Of a stretch of DNA of 34,876 nt, positions 15,969-25,842 are shown piece by piece. The notes beneath the pieces were generated by a model. The model was given only the letters and a program-made list of their open reading frames with translations. It had not been told where the DNA came from and searched no databases. The first letter of the stretch is position 1, and each line of letters begins with the position of its first letter. Source of the stretch: Pseudomonadota bacterium (GTDB lineage Bacteria > Pseudomonadota > Alphaproteobacteria > Rhizobiales > Pleomorphomonadaceae); assembly GCA_018262575.1 (NCBI GenBank), contig JAGSYU010000020.1, positions 1 through 34,876 of the forward strand, in the 5' to 3' direction. A program made the position numbers and the translations under genes.

Positions 15969-17582
15969 TTATGACGGGCGCTTTTCTTCGTCGATGGTCA
16001 CGTTCCAAGGCTCGATGACCTGCCAGTCATCGTTCTTGTCGAAGTTCTGGACCCAGGGCATCGCCCACTTCGACATCACGTCGTAGTAGTAGGGGATGTA
16101 CATCCAGTCTTCGCGGAAGAGCCGCTGCGCCTTCTGGGCGTTACCAATGCGGTCCGGATCCGCGACGCCCTTGACGGAAGCCTCGTCAAGAAGCTTGTCG
16201 ACCTCTGCATTCTTGTAGCCGCCCATCTTGTTGAGGGCGTTACCGGAACCCGAATGGATAGACCCCATCAGGTAGGAGACGGCATCCGGCACGCGTGTGC
16301 CAACGTCGTCGCGGAACACCTGGACGCTCTTCTGGTCCGGACCGGCATAGGTCTCGATGGCCGGCTTCATCTCGGTGCCCTGGATGCCGAGAACCTTCCG
16401 CCACTGCTCGGCGATATACTGGGCGGCAGCCTCGTGGGTCGGCGTCGAGATGCCGACGAACATGATCTTCGGCAGGCGATCGGAGCCCTTGTACTTGGAG
16501 GCGGCGAGCGCCGCCTTGGCCGCTTCCGGATCGTAAGCGAATTTCGGGAAGTCGGGATCGACGCCAGGCACCTTGTTGAGGATCTGGTCGGCGACCGTGA
16601 ACGGGCCATCGGGGAAGGCGGCGAGCGCCAGCTCCTGCGGATTGACCGACATGGTCAGGGCCTTGCGGACGTTGATATCGTCCATTGGCGGCTTGCTGGC
16701 GTCGAACCAGAACTGCTGGCCCTTGGCAAGCGCCGGGCCGCCGAGGAAGTCGGCGCCGAGGTCCTGGATAATGGTCGGCGTGATCAGCTCGGTGGCGGCA
16801 TCCATGTCGCCGCGCTGCAGCATCAGCGTAGCGGTGATCGGATCGGATACGGTGGTGAGGACGATCTTCTCGAGCTTGGGCTTCGGGCCAAAGAAATGCG
16901 GGTTCGGCACCAGGGTGACGATACCCTGGTCGAGGTCCATGCTCTCGGGCATGAACGGACCGGAGACGACGACGCCATTTTCCGGCCGCCACCAGTCAGC
17001 CTTCTGAGCGCCGCTTTCATCGACAGCCTGCGAGATCTTCACCGGCGGGATCAGGGCGGTGGCGATCTTCTGGTCAAAAATCGGATCGGGGCCTGCCAGC
17101 GTCACCGTGACGGTCTGGTCGTCATTGACGACAAGGCCCGTCATGTCCTTGGCCTTGCCGACGACCACATCGTTGAAGCCCTCGACATCGCCGAGGAACA
17201 GGTTGACGCGAGCATGCTTGGTGGCCGGACGGGCGCAGAGGTTCCAGGTACCGACGATGTCCTGAGCGGTGATCTTCGAGCCATCGGAGAAGACGGCCTT
17301 CGGATCGATGCTGAGCGTCCAGGTCTTGAAGCTCTCGTCAGGCTTGGCGCTCGACAGCACATAGGGCGTCAGCTTGCCATCTTTGTCGAAGTACATCGGC
17401 GCCGCCCACTGCAGCGACTGCCAACGCGCGACGTGGCCACCGCCCTGTAGGGGCGACCAGCTCTGCTCGAGAACGGGATGGGCGATATTCAGCACCTGAT
17501 CGGCCCAGGCAGGAAGGCCGGTGGTCGACAGTGCCGTCGCCGCAAGACCGATCATGAGGTATTTTCGGAAGCTCGTTTTCAT
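15969..17582 (-). CDS. ABC importer substrate-binding protein, family 5 (peptide/oligosaccharide type)
   Basis: The protein has 537 residues, periplasmic. A Sec signal peptide covers 1-27 (basic MKTSFRKY, hydrophobic core, cleavage after LPAWA). The mature part has SBP_bac_5 features: an early 'LTPYVLSSAKPDESFKTW', 'GSKITAQDIVGTWN' and a late 'GYKNAEVDKLLDEA'. Family 5 proteins bind peptides, but also nickel chelates, opines and oligosaccharides; the neighbours argue for a carbohydrate- or acid-bearing ligand. The ATG at 17582 has AGAGGAGACATCC before it. It is the first gene of the operon and lies directly downstream of a -24/-12 promoter, with the sigma-54 activator divergent to it. The ligand cannot be read from the sequence. 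Confidence 0.93.
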   Translation of the reverse strand: MKTSFRKYLMIGLAATALSTTGLPAWADQVLNIAHPVLEQSWSPLQGGGHVARWQSLQWAAPMYFDKDGKLTPYVLSSAKPDESFKTWTLSIDPKAVFSDGSKITAQDIVGTWNLCARPATKHARVNLFLGDVEGFNDVVVGKAKDMTGLVVNDDQTVTVTLAGPDPIFDQKIATALIPPVKISQAVDESGAQKADWWRPENGVVVSGPFMPESMDLDQGIVTLVPNPHFFGPKPKLEKIVLTTVSDPITATLMLQRGDMDAATELITPTIIQDLGADFLGGPALAKGQQFWFDASKPPMDDINVRKALTMSVNPQELALAAFPDGPFTVADQILNKVPGVDPDFPKFAYDPEAAKAALAASKYKGSDRLPKIMFVGISTPTHEAAAQYIAEQWRKVLGIQGTEMKPAIETYAGPDQKSVQVFRDDVGTRVPDAVSYLMGSIHSGSGNALNKMGGYKNAEVDKLLDEASVKGVADPDRIGNAQKAQRLFREDWMYIPYYYDVMSKWAMPWVQNFDKNDDWQVIEPWNVTIDEEKRPS

Positions 17583-17647
17583 GGATGTCTCCTCTCCAGG
17601 TTCATCATCCGCTGCTCGGCGTTTCTCCTCGCGCCTAACGAATGAAA

Positions 17648-17664
17648 GGCAAACGACGTGCCAA
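17648..17664 (-). promoter_or_regulatory. Sigma-54 (-24/-12) promoter of the ABC importer operon
   Basis: The minus strand reads TTGGCACGTCGTTTGCC: a perfect -24 box TTGGCACG, then a four-base spacer, then TTGC for -12, with the GG and GC exactly ten bases apart. It is about 65 bases before the binding-protein ATG, so transcription would start near 17638. A sigma-54 activator gene lies divergent and adjacent, which makes the call strong. Confidence 0.9.
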
Positions 17665-17724
17665 TCTGCTTATTACATTGAATCTCCTCGATTTTCCATT
17701 GGAGTAAGGTGGAAGGCGGTTGGC

Positions 17725-17770
17725 GATTGCTGAAAAACGCCTGCGCGGCTGGTGCAATACGCAACAGCAA
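17725..17770. promoter_or_regulatory. Candidate upstream activator site
   Basis: TTGCTG (17727-17732) and CAGCAA (17765-17770) are inverted, and ATTGC/GCAAT (17726-17730, 17754-17758) nest inside. The centre is about 110 bases before the inferred transcription start, a normal distance for a sigma-54 enhancer. The short arms make this tentative. Confidence 0.25.
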
Positions 17771-17822
17771 CATCTTGCTTTCTTGCCGGCTCGCTTTCAT
17801 CCTTACGATCCGGGAGGAAATC

Positions 17823-19712
17823 ATGGTCATCGCATTCATCGCACCGCATGAGCGCATCAGCATTGCCGCCAGGAGTATCGTCGCGGGGGCGGGTTATCCG
17901 GCGAAGGTCTATCTCGGCGACTTGCAGCAAGGCGTGAGAGCGGCACGGCAGGCGATGGCCGAGGGAGCCAAGATCTTCATCAGCCGCGGTGGCACAGCAC
18001 GCCTCATCCGCCAGGAACTCGGCGTGGAGGTCATCGAGGTCGAGGCCTCCGTGCAGCGCACCCTGGCCTATGTCTACAAGGAAACCTCGGAGACGACGAA
18101 GATTGCCGTCGCCGGCTTCGAGCCGCTGATCAACCTCGTGGCACCGGTCTGCGACGTGCTTGGTCGAACCTATCGGTCCTTTGAGCTGAAAGAGAAATCG
18201 TCGTTCCAGGCGCAGATGGATCGGATCGGCAAGTGGGGACCGGACGTCGTCATCGGCGACGCCATCGCCTACCACTGGGCACAAGCAAGGGGCCTCGACG
18301 CCTATCTGATCGAATCCAGCCTGGAGACCCTGCTTGCCGCCTTTGAGCGCGCCATGCTGGTCTACAACAACCTCTGCCGCTACATCCTCGCCGAAGAAAA
18401 GCTTGCCACCGTCCTCAACTGTTCGCGGGAGGGTGCCATCCTGATCAACCGGGAAGGCATTATCGAGGAGATCAATCGGCAGGGCTGCGACATCCTGTCC
18501 CAGTCGCGCGAGGAGCTGATCGGTGCCCTGCTGTCGGACTATTTCGACAGCTCCGAACTCAGCCGGGCCTTCCGCAAGAATCTGACCGCCCGCAACATGC
18601 TCGTCAACTATCGCGACGAGAAACTGGCGCTCGATCACATCACGGTCGCGTCCGACAGCCAGACCGGCGGCTCGTCGGTCATCCTGTTCCAGCCCGTCCA
18701 GAAGATCCAGGACACCGGCAACGTCATCCGCAGAAAGCTCGCTGATAGCGGCTTTTACGCCAAGTACACCTTTGACGACATCTTCTTTGCCAGCGAGAAG
18801 ATGCGTCAGCTGGTGGCGGTGGCCAAGCAGTACAGCCAGTCCGACAGCAACATCATGATCGTCGGTGAAACGGGCACGGGCAAGGAGCTGTTTGCGCAGT
18901 CCATCCATAACGCCGGTCCTCTCGCCAAAGGCCCTTTCGTGGCGGTGAACTGCGCCGCGCTGCCAGGTGAGCTGCTGGAGAGCGAGCTGTTCGGCTATGC
19001 GCCGGGCGCCTTCACCGGCGCCTCCCGCTCGGGCAAGATCGGTCTGTTCGAGCTCGCTCATGAAGGAACGCTATTCCTCGACGAGCTGACGGAGATGGAT
19101 TTTTTCCTGCAGTCCAAGCTGCTCAGAGCGCTGCAGACACAGGAAATCATGCGCGTCGGCGGCAACAAGATCATCCCGATCAAGGCTCGCATCATCGCCA
19201 CGACCAACAGGAAGCCGCTTGAGGAGATCCAGCATGGCCGCCTGCGCGCCGACCTTTTCTACCGCCTCAACACGCTGGACCTGAAAATCCCACCGCTCAG
19301 GGAGCGGGAGAACGATCCGGCACAGCTGTTTGCGCTGTTCCTCGCCAAGAAATGCCAGCGGCGCGGCATCCCCGTGCCGACGGTCCCCGAAAAGATTCTG
19401 GCGCTGCTGCGCCACTATTCCTGGCCGGGCAATGTCAGAGAGCTCGAAAATCTCGCCGAGAAATACACGACGCTGCACACGCTCTCCCCGTTCGACATGC
19501 CGCTGATGACCGAACTCTCCGACATCGGCATGGCAGACGCGGACGACGAGGACGATGGCGACGCGACGCTTGACGACTTCATCGCCGCCAAGGTCGGCAG
19601 GGTGTTTCGGGCCGAGAACGGCAATGTTACGCGGACCGCACAACGGCTCGGCATCGATCGCAACACCGTCAAGCGCTGGCTGGAGAAAACGCCGGATAAG
19701 ATCTCCGTCTAA
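17823..19712 (+). CDS. Sigma-54-dependent activator with PrpR N-terminal sensor domain, PAS, AAA+ and Fis-type HTH
   Basis: The protein has 629 residues. A PrpR_N-like sensor (about 1-175; 'KIFISRGGTARLIRQ' and 'VVIGDAIAYHWAQARG' are typical) is followed by a PAS segment (about 192-295). The AAA+ domain has Walker A GETGTGKE at 348-355, the sigma-54 contact loop GAFTGA at 395-400, Walker B LFLDE at 417-421, and 'RLRADLFYRL' with the arginine finger. A C-terminal Fis-type helix-turn-helix contains 'NVTRTAQRLGIDRNTVKRWL'. The ATG at 17823 has GGGAGGAAATC before it; an in-frame extension to 17709 is not supported. Divergent from the importer operon with a -24/-12 promoter, it is very likely its activator. 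PrpR_N domains bind small acids such as 2-methylcitrate; this ligand is unknown. Confidence 0.92.
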   Translation: MVIAFIAPHERISIAARSIVAGAGYPAKVYLGDLQQGVRAARQAMAEGAKIFISRGGTARLIRQELGVEVIEVEASVQRTLAYVYKETSETTKIAVAGFEPLINLVAPVCDVLGRTYRSFELKEKSSFQAQMDRIGKWGPDVVIGDAIAYHWAQARGLDAYLIESSLETLLAAFERAMLVYNNLCRYILAEEKLATVLNCSREGAILINREGIIEEINRQGCDILSQSREELIGALLSDYFDSSELSRAFRKNLTARNMLVNYRDEKLALDHITVASDSQTGGSSVILFQPVQKIQDTGNVIRRKLADSGFYAKYTFDDIFFASEKMRQLVAVAKQYSQSDSNIMIVGETGTGKELFAQSIHNAGPLAKGPFVAVNCAALPGELLESELFGYAPGAFTGASRSGKIGLFELAHEGTLFLDELTEMDFFLQSKLLRALQTQEIMRVGGNKIIPIKARIIATTNRKPLEEIQHGRLRADLFYRLNTLDLKIPPLRERENDPAQLFALFLAKKCQRRGIPVPTVPEKILALLRHYSWPGNVRELENLAEKYTTLHTLSPFDMPLMTELSDIGMADADDEDDGDATLDDFIAAKVGRVFRAENGNVTRTAQRLGIDRNTVKRWLEKTPDKISV

Positions 19713-19720
19713 CGGATATC

Positions 19721-19744
19721 GGCCCGGATTGCCTCATCCGGGCC
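19721..19744. terminator. Hairpin between convergent activator and larB genes
   Basis: GGCCCGGAT (19721-19729) and ATCCGGGCC (19736-19744) form a perfect 9-bp stem with a six-base loop. One arm overlaps the larB stop codon. No T-run is present on either strand, so it is a candidate bidirectional terminator. Confidence 0.5.
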
Positions 19745-20393
19745 GGACATGCTCCAGTCGCAGAATACGCAGCGCCAGACAGGCCGCCCCGAAGCCGTTG
19801 TCGATATTGACGGTGGCAAGGCCAGGCGCACACGACGCCAGCGCCGACGAAAGGGCGGCGCGCCCGCCCGCGGCAACGCCATAGCCGATGGAGGTCGGCA
19901 CCGCGATCACCGGAGCATCGACGAGGCCGGCAAGCACCGAGAAGAGCGCTCCTTCCATGCCGGCCACCGCAACGACCACCGCATGACGGCGGATCGCCTC
20001 GATCTCCGACATCAGCCGCCACAGGCCGGCAACGCCAACATCGCGGACGAGGTACGCGCCTTCGCCATGAAAGGCGAGTGTGCGCTCGGCTTCTCTGGCC
20101 ACCGGCAGATCGGAGGTACCGGCCGCAACGATACACACCCGGGCCGGCGCCACGGCCACCGGCGACCCGAGCACGGCGGTGTGCGACAGGGGATCGTGAT
20201 CGAGCTGCGCCACGATGTCGGCTGGCAGCGCATCGACAGTCTCGGTGGTGAGCCGGGTGAGCAAGAGACGCCGCCCCTCAGCCGATCGCAGGATGGCGGC
20301 GAGCTGAGCCGGGCTCTTGCCGGCGCAATACACCGCTTCCGCCGTCCCGGTCCGTCGCTCGCGATCCCAGTCGATCCGGAAGTCATCGCTCAT
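19734..20393 (-). CDS. larB: LarB: nickel-pincer cofactor synthesis, NaAD carboxylase/hydrolase
   Basis: The protein has 219 residues. LarB carboxylates the pyridinium ring of nicotinate adenine dinucleotide and releases AMP, the first step towards the nickel-pincer nucleotide used by LarA. The C-terminal part is PurE/AIRC-like: 'VCIVAAGTSDLPVAREA', 'VVVAVAGMEGALFSVLAGLVD', 'PTSIGYG' and the diagnostic 'VNIDNGFGAA'. The N-terminal 'ETVDALPADI' region is also typical. The ATG overlaps the larE stop by four bases (ATGA), so translation is coupled. It is the last gene of the operon. Confidence 0.93.
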   Translation of the reverse strand: MSDDFRIDWDRERRTGTAEAVYCAGKSPAQLAAILRSAEGRRLLLTRLTTETVDALPADIVAQLDHDPLSHTAVLGSPVAVAPARVCIVAAGTSDLPVAREAERTLAFHGEGAYLVRDVGVAGLWRLMSEIEAIRRHAVVVAVAGMEGALFSVLAGLVDAPVIAVPTSIGYGVAAGGRAALSSALASCAPGLATVNIDNGFGAACLALRILRLEHVRPG

Positions 20394-21203
20394 CCCAGCG
20401 ACCTTTCGCCGACGAGATCAGCGGTGGGATGCAAGAAAGCCGAGCCGCGGCGGTAGCGGCGAAGTCCGGCGAAAGAGCGCCCGCCCTCGCGGCAAAGGCG
20501 CGCCGCCAGCGACACGATGCCGTCATCCTCGCCAGCGGTGGGCAACGGGTCGGCTTCGACCACGACACCTGTGGCGGTGACGCGGCAGCGCAAGTGCGTC
20601 GCTCGCGGCAGCAGCGGCGCCAGCGCCGCCTCCACCCGCTCGACGAAGGCAAGCGTCGTGGCATCGACGACAAGGCCGGTCTCGATGCGGCTGGCAAGGC
20701 AGGGCTGCGCCGGCAGCGCCGCCAGGTCGTCGAGCCCGAGGGCCGCCGCCAGTGCGTAGACGTCGCGCTTGGCCAGCCCCGCTTCCACGAAGGGATGGAT
20801 CACCCGATGATCCTCGGCTGCCCTTAGGCCCGGACGATAGTCGCCGAGATCGTCGAGGTTGGTGCCGGAGGCGGTCGGAAAATCGGCGACCGCCCGAATG
20901 CGATCATAGAGCCGGCTCTTGCAGAAGAAGCAGCGATCGACCGGGTTCGCACGATAGGTCGGGTCGTCAAGCTCGCCGGCATCGACCACCCGGAGCTGCC
21001 AGCCGAAGCGCTGCGCGTGGATACGGACGCGTTCCGTTGCACTGGCCGGCACAGCCGGCGAGGCGGCATGGAAGGCTACCAGCCGCGTGCGCGTATGGCC
21101 GTGGACGACGTGCGCCAGCACCATGCTGTCGACGCCGCCGCTGACGGCGACGGCGAGTTCGTCAAAGCGCTCAATCACCCTGATGAGGCGAAGGGGAACC
21201 GGT

Positions 21204-21214
<11 letters not shown>
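20390..21214 (-). CDS. larE: LarE: ATP-dependent sulfur transferase for the nickel-pincer cofactor
   Basis: The protein has 274 residues. A PP-loop ATP pyrophosphatase core is seen with SGGVDS at 25-30, then 'NPVDRCFFCKSRLY' and 'LPAQPCLASRIETG'. LarE adenylates the two carboxylates of the LarB product and turns them into thiocarboxylates. Three cysteines are placed as in cluster-bearing LarE: Cys95 and Cys98 (CFFC) and Cys172 (PCLASR). Enzymes with only the last cysteine give up their own sulfur, whereas the three-cysteine type holds a [4Fe-4S] cluster that carries an extra sulfide, so this one is expected to be catalytic. The start overlaps the end of larC by 11 bases and is preceded by ACGGAGACC. 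Confidence 0.92.
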
Positions 21215-22526
<1,312 letters not shown>

Positions 22527-22537
22527 GTCGGCGATCC

Positions 22538-23854
22538 TCAGTGCGGCCACGCATCGAGAAGCCGGCCATTGCCATCGAAGGCCATGGCATGTGGCTCGCC
22601 GATGATGTCGATGCCCGGCCTCGACGCGAGCTCGGGCAGCAGCGCCTCCGAAGCATAAAGATACTCAAGATGCAGGGTGTTCGGTATCCGCATCATGGTG
22701 ATGGCGTCCGGCCGGTGCGATTCGCAGGTCTTCACGGCCGCCTGGATGGCGGTCTTGTCGTCCGGCATGGCCATCGGCAGCGAGGCGGCAATCAGCACGC
22801 CTGAAGTCAGCGAGTTGGTATAGACCGACTCCCGATCGAAGCGGTTGAACAGGCGCTCTGTGATGACGTCGGCGCGGGCGACGCCGTTGGCGTTGCCGGC
22901 GCTCTTGTCGGTGACATCCAGGACAACGATGCGCGACACCGACGGACCGCCGCTGATCGCCCGGGTCGACGGCCGGCCGTTGATGTTGGGGTCCATGCCG
23001 CTGCCGGAAAACTCCTTGCCGACATAATCGACGATCAGCACGTCGAGCGGGCCCGAGGCCAGCGGTTGGTCGAGCGGACCGAGCGGCAACCGCGGCATGT
23101 TGGCCATGGCGACGGCGAGATGCTCCCGCTCGCGCTCGACCATCCCTTCGGTCGGCAGCACCACGACTTGCGACAGGCGGTCGTAGGCATTCTCGATGGT
23201 GGCGATGCCGAACAGCACCCGGCAGGTGGCAAGTTTCACCCGCGCCATCTCGACGATGAAGCGGCCGACGTAGTCGAACCCCCAGGCGTGGCAGTTGTCG
23301 GCACCCGACTGCTTGCCGAGCCCGATCGACAGCATCTTGACGAGGCCGCTCTCATTGGGGGCGCGAAAGGCGCTGTGCGGCTTGATGCGGTTGAACAGCA
23401 CGATGCCGTCGGCCTCATAGGCCAGCCTGTCGATGCGCACCGACATGCCGTTGTCGAGCCGACCGACCTCGACGGTTTCCATGCTGGAACGGATCGGGCA
23501 GCCGGCGCTTGCCTCCGTCACGCCGAGATGTGCCAGCACCTTGGTCTGCCCCTCGGCGGTGGCGCCGCCGTGGCTGCCCATCGCCGGCACGATGAACGGC
23601 ACGGCGCCGCGTGCCTTCAGTTCGGCGACGACCGCCCGAACCAGTTCGGGCAGCGCGGCCAATCCGCGGCTGCCGACGGTCAGCGCCACCGACATGCCCG
23701 GCCGGATGGTCTCCGTAACGCAGGCGGCACCGGCCATGGCGTCGTGGACAGCCCTGTCCGGCGATGGCGCGTCGATTGCGGCAAAGCTCTGACGCACCAG
23801 CGCCATCTTCGGGATGGCGATGTTCTCGACCAGCCTGACGTAGCTTGGCTTCAT
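22538..23854 (-). CDS. larA: LarA-family nickel-pincer racemase/epimerase of a 2-hydroxyacid
   Basis: The protein has 438 residues. Residues matching the LarA catalytic set are all present: Arg63 (VGSRG), His95 (MGSHGG), His160 (RIKPHSAF), the cofactor-tethering Lys173 in SGLVKMLSIGLG, and His189 (NCHAWG). The C-terminal domain has 'GKEFSGSGMDPNINGR'. LarA inverts the C2 hydroxyl of 2-hydroxyacids by hydride transfer to the nickel-pincer nucleotide. The superfamily includes lactate and malate racemases and sugar-acid 2-epimerases. Here it is cotranscribed with a sugar-acid-type pathway rather than with lactate genes, so lactate is not the likely substrate. ATG at 23854 with CGGAGGAC upstream. 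I keep the symbol for the family, not for lactate specificity. Confidence 0.9.
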   Translation of the reverse strand: MKPSYVRLVENIAIPKMALVRQSFAAIDAPSPDRAVHDAMAGAACVTETIRPGMSVALTVGSRGLAALPELVRAVVAELKARGAVPFIVPAMGSHGGATAEGQTKVLAHLGVTEASAGCPIRSSMETVEVGRLDNGMSVRIDRLAYEADGIVLFNRIKPHSAFRAPNESGLVKMLSIGLGKQSGADNCHAWGFDYVGRFIVEMARVKLATCRVLFGIATIENAYDRLSQVVVLPTEGMVEREREHLAVAMANMPRLPLGPLDQPLASGPLDVLIVDYVGKEFSGSGMDPNINGRPSTRAISGGPSVSRIVVLDVTDKSAGNANGVARADVITERLFNRFDRESVYTNSLTSGVLIAASLPMAMPDDKTAIQAAVKTCESHRPDAITMMRIPNTLHLEYLYASEALLPELASRPGIDIIGEPHAMAFDGNGRLLDAWPH

Positions 23855-23897
23855 GCTTGTCCTCCGCAGTCTGGATCGTCCGGCCGCGCCTGACCTG

Positions 23898-24866
23898 TCA
23901 GGTCGGGTGAACGAGGAACCGAGCGTCGATCTTGCGCCCTTCAAGAAGCGCCACAAGGTTGCGGCAGGTCATCATCGAGAGCTCGCGCCTTGCCTCCTCC
24001 GTGACGCCACCGACGTGTGGGCTGACGATCACGTTGGGAAAGCTCCAGAGCGGATTGGCGGTGGCCGGCGGCTCGGGCGCAAAAACGTCGAGGCCGGCGG
24101 CAGCGATGCCGCCGCTCCGGAGCGCCTCAACCAGCGCCGGCTCATCCACCACCTCACCGCGGGCGGTGTTGATCAGAACGGCGTCCCGTTTCATCAACGA
24201 AAGAGTGCGGGCGCCGATCATGCCGCGCGTCTCATCGGTGAGCGGGCAATGCAGGCTGACCACGTCGGACCGGGAAAGCAGCGTGTCGAGGTCTATCACC
24301 CGTTCGGCATGCGAACCGAAAGCCGCGTCGGCAACATAGGGATCGTAGGCGATGGTCTTCATGCCGAACGGGACGACCAGCCGGGCGACGATGCTGCCGA
24401 TGGCGCCTATGCCGATGATGCCCAGGGTGCGGCCGCGCAGTTCATGGCCGCGATAGGCCTTCTTTTCCCAGCCGCCGCCGCGCACGAAGGCGTCCTGGGT
24501 TCTAAGATCCTTGGCCAGTGCCAGCATCAGCGTCAGCGCGTGCTCGGCCACCGAATGCGCGTTGGCACCAACGGCGGCCAGCACGGGGATGCCAAGCGCC
24601 GCAGCAGCGGCAACGTCAATGTCGTTGGTGCCGGCGCCGTGCTTGGCGATCACCTTCAGCTTGGGCGATGCCATCATGACTTCGGCGTCAACGCGCTCGA
24701 TCAGCCGCACCACCAGCGCATCGGGCTGGATCTCGGCAAGAAGGGGGAGGAGTTCCGCCTTGCCAGGATAGGGACCGGTCGACAACGAAACGATGCCGGC
24801 GGTGCGGAGAATATCCTCGCCTTCGGGCGCGACCGGCCCGCCGAGACTGAGGACGGTGAAAGACAT
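23898..24866 (-). CDS. D-isomer-specific 2-hydroxyacid dehydrogenase (SerA-like, NAD-dependent)
   Basis: The 322-residue single-subunit form lacks an ACT domain. The Rossmann motif GIGAIG is at 152-157. The catalytic trio is Arg236 (NTARGEVVD), Glu265 (DVFAPEP) and His284 (SPHVGG). It oxidises a D-2-hydroxyacid to the 2-keto acid or the reverse, in the cytoplasm. Beside LarA, which would convert an L- to a D-hydroxyacid, it is the natural next step, and the keto acid could then go to the DapA-like enzyme. The ATG at 24866 has GGAG nine bases upstream; a TTG at 24884 is less likely. The substrate could be a sugar acid, since many members act on phosphoglycerate, glycerate or hydroxyisocaproate. 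Confidence 0.9.
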   Translation of the reverse strand: MSFTVLSLGGPVAPEGEDILRTAGIVSLSTGPYPGKAELLPLLAEIQPDALVVRLIERVDAEVMMASPKLKVIAKHGAGTNDIDVAAAAALGIPVLAAVGANAHSVAEHALTLMLALAKDLRTQDAFVRGGGWEKKAYRGHELRGRTLGIIGIGAIGSIVARLVVPFGMKTIAYDPYVADAAFGSHAERVIDLDTLLSRSDVVSLHCPLTDETRGMIGARTLSLMKRDAVLINTARGEVVDEPALVEALRSGGIAAAGLDVFAPEPPATANPLWSFPNVIVSPHVGGVTEEARRELSMMTCRNLVALLEGRKIDARFLVHPT

Positions 24867-24886
24867 GGGCTCAACTCCGGACAACG

Positions 24887-24908
24887 CCCGGCGGACAAGC
24901 CCGCCGGG
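24887..24908. other. Intra-operon hairpin
   Basis: CCCGGCGG (24887-24894) and CCGCCGGG (24901-24908) pair with a six-base loop between the DapA-like stop and the dehydrogenase start. There is no T-run, so it is more likely a processing or stability element than a terminator. Confidence 0.4.
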
Positions 24909-24921
24909 GTGAAGATCGGCC

Positions 24922-25812
24922 TCAGGCTATGGCTTCGGCAAAGGTCTTGGAGACCAGCGCCACCTTGTCGTTGACCTCATCGGTGACGATCGCCGGACCG
25001 CGGCTTTTGCCAACATCGGGCATGGCGAGATAGAGGGCGCGCTTGACCATGGTGGGTGGGAAGCCATGGGCGTAGAGCGCCTTGCGCAATTCGCCGTAAT
25101 GGGCCTGCGCGGCGTCCGCACCAGCGGTGTCACCGGCAGTGTGGGCGGTCCAGATGGCGTTGAGCGTCAGCGGGGCGATGTTGCCGAGGCCGGAGATACA
25201 GCCGGCGGCGCCATTCCTGAGACCATGCAGGATGAGGTGGTCCGGCCCGACCAGCACGTCGAAGTCGTCCCGACCCTTGGCGACGGCGAGGAAGCCATCG
25301 AGGCTCTCGTCGGAGCCGGCACTATCCTTGATACCGACGATGTTGGGGTGGCTGGCGAGCCTTGCGGCGGTCTCCGGCTCGATCTTGTTTCCGGTACGGG
25401 CCGGGATGTTATAGAGATAGACGGGCACCGAAAGCGCGTCAGCGACGCGGGTATAGTGCGTGACGAGTTCATCCTGCGAGCAGGCGATAAACGACGGCGC
25501 CACCACCGAAACGGCCGCGACACCAAGCTTTTCCACCGCCTTGCCGAGGACGATGGTCTGATGCGTCGAGATCTCGCCGACGTGGGCGAGCACTGGCACG
25601 CGCCCGGCGGCCGCCTCGACCGATGTTCTCGCCACCAGCACCTTCTCTTCGAAGGACAGCGTGTAGAACTCGCCGTTGGTGCCGGCGCAGAAGACGCCGT
25701 TGCCCGCCGCTGCCTGGCGCTTGACCTGACGGGTGAGCGCGGCGACGTTAACCTCTTCCTTGGCGTCGAACGGGGTGACGATGGCGACGAAGGGGCCTTT
25801 GGTAGTGCTCAT
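24922..25812 (-). CDS. DapA/NanA-family Schiff-base lyase or aldolase
   Basis: The protein has 296 residues, a (beta/alpha)8 barrel of the class I pyruvate-lyase type. Seen: GTNGEF at 44-49 (keto-acid carboxylate loop; DapA has GTTGE), Tyr134 in YNIPARTG, and the Schiff-base Lys162 in GIKDSAG. Family members include dihydrodipicolinate synthase, N-acetylneuraminate lyase and 2-keto-3-deoxy sugar-acid aldolases and dehydratases. Position in a catabolic operon next to a hydroxyacid dehydrogenase argues for cleavage or dehydration of a 2-keto sugar acid, not lysine synthesis. The ATG at 25812 is chosen over a GTG at 25824 because it has GTGGAAAG before it. The ligand-defining residues cannot be decided by eye. 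Confidence 0.88.
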   Translation of the reverse strand: MSTTKGPFVAIVTPFDAKEEVNVAALTRQVKRQAAAGNGVFCAGTNGEFYTLSFEEKVLVARTSVEAAAGRVPVLAHVGEISTHQTIVLGKAVEKLGVAAVSVVAPSFIACSQDELVTHYTRVADALSVPVYLYNIPARTGNKIEPETAARLASHPNIVGIKDSAGSDESLDGFLAVAKGRDDFDVLVGPDHLILHGLRNGAAGCISGLGNIAPLTLNAIWTAHTAGDTAGADAAQAHYGELRKALYAHGFPPTMVKRALYLAMPDVGKSRGPAIVTDEVNDKVALVSKTFAEAIA

Positions 25813-25842
25813 GAGGCTTTCCACTTCCGTTGGGAGATCGCG

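Noticed and set aside
14088-15974. 628-codon open frame on the plus strand opposite the two permease genes
   Set aside because: It mirrors the minus-strand permeases in a GC-rich genome, has His/Asp/Arg-rich low-complexity composition and no family motif; the minus frames carry full DppB/DppC signatures.
24922-25812. Naming the DapA-like gene dapA (lysine synthesis)
   Set aside because: The operon context is catabolic and the loop is GTNGE rather than GTTGE; only the superfamily can be stated.
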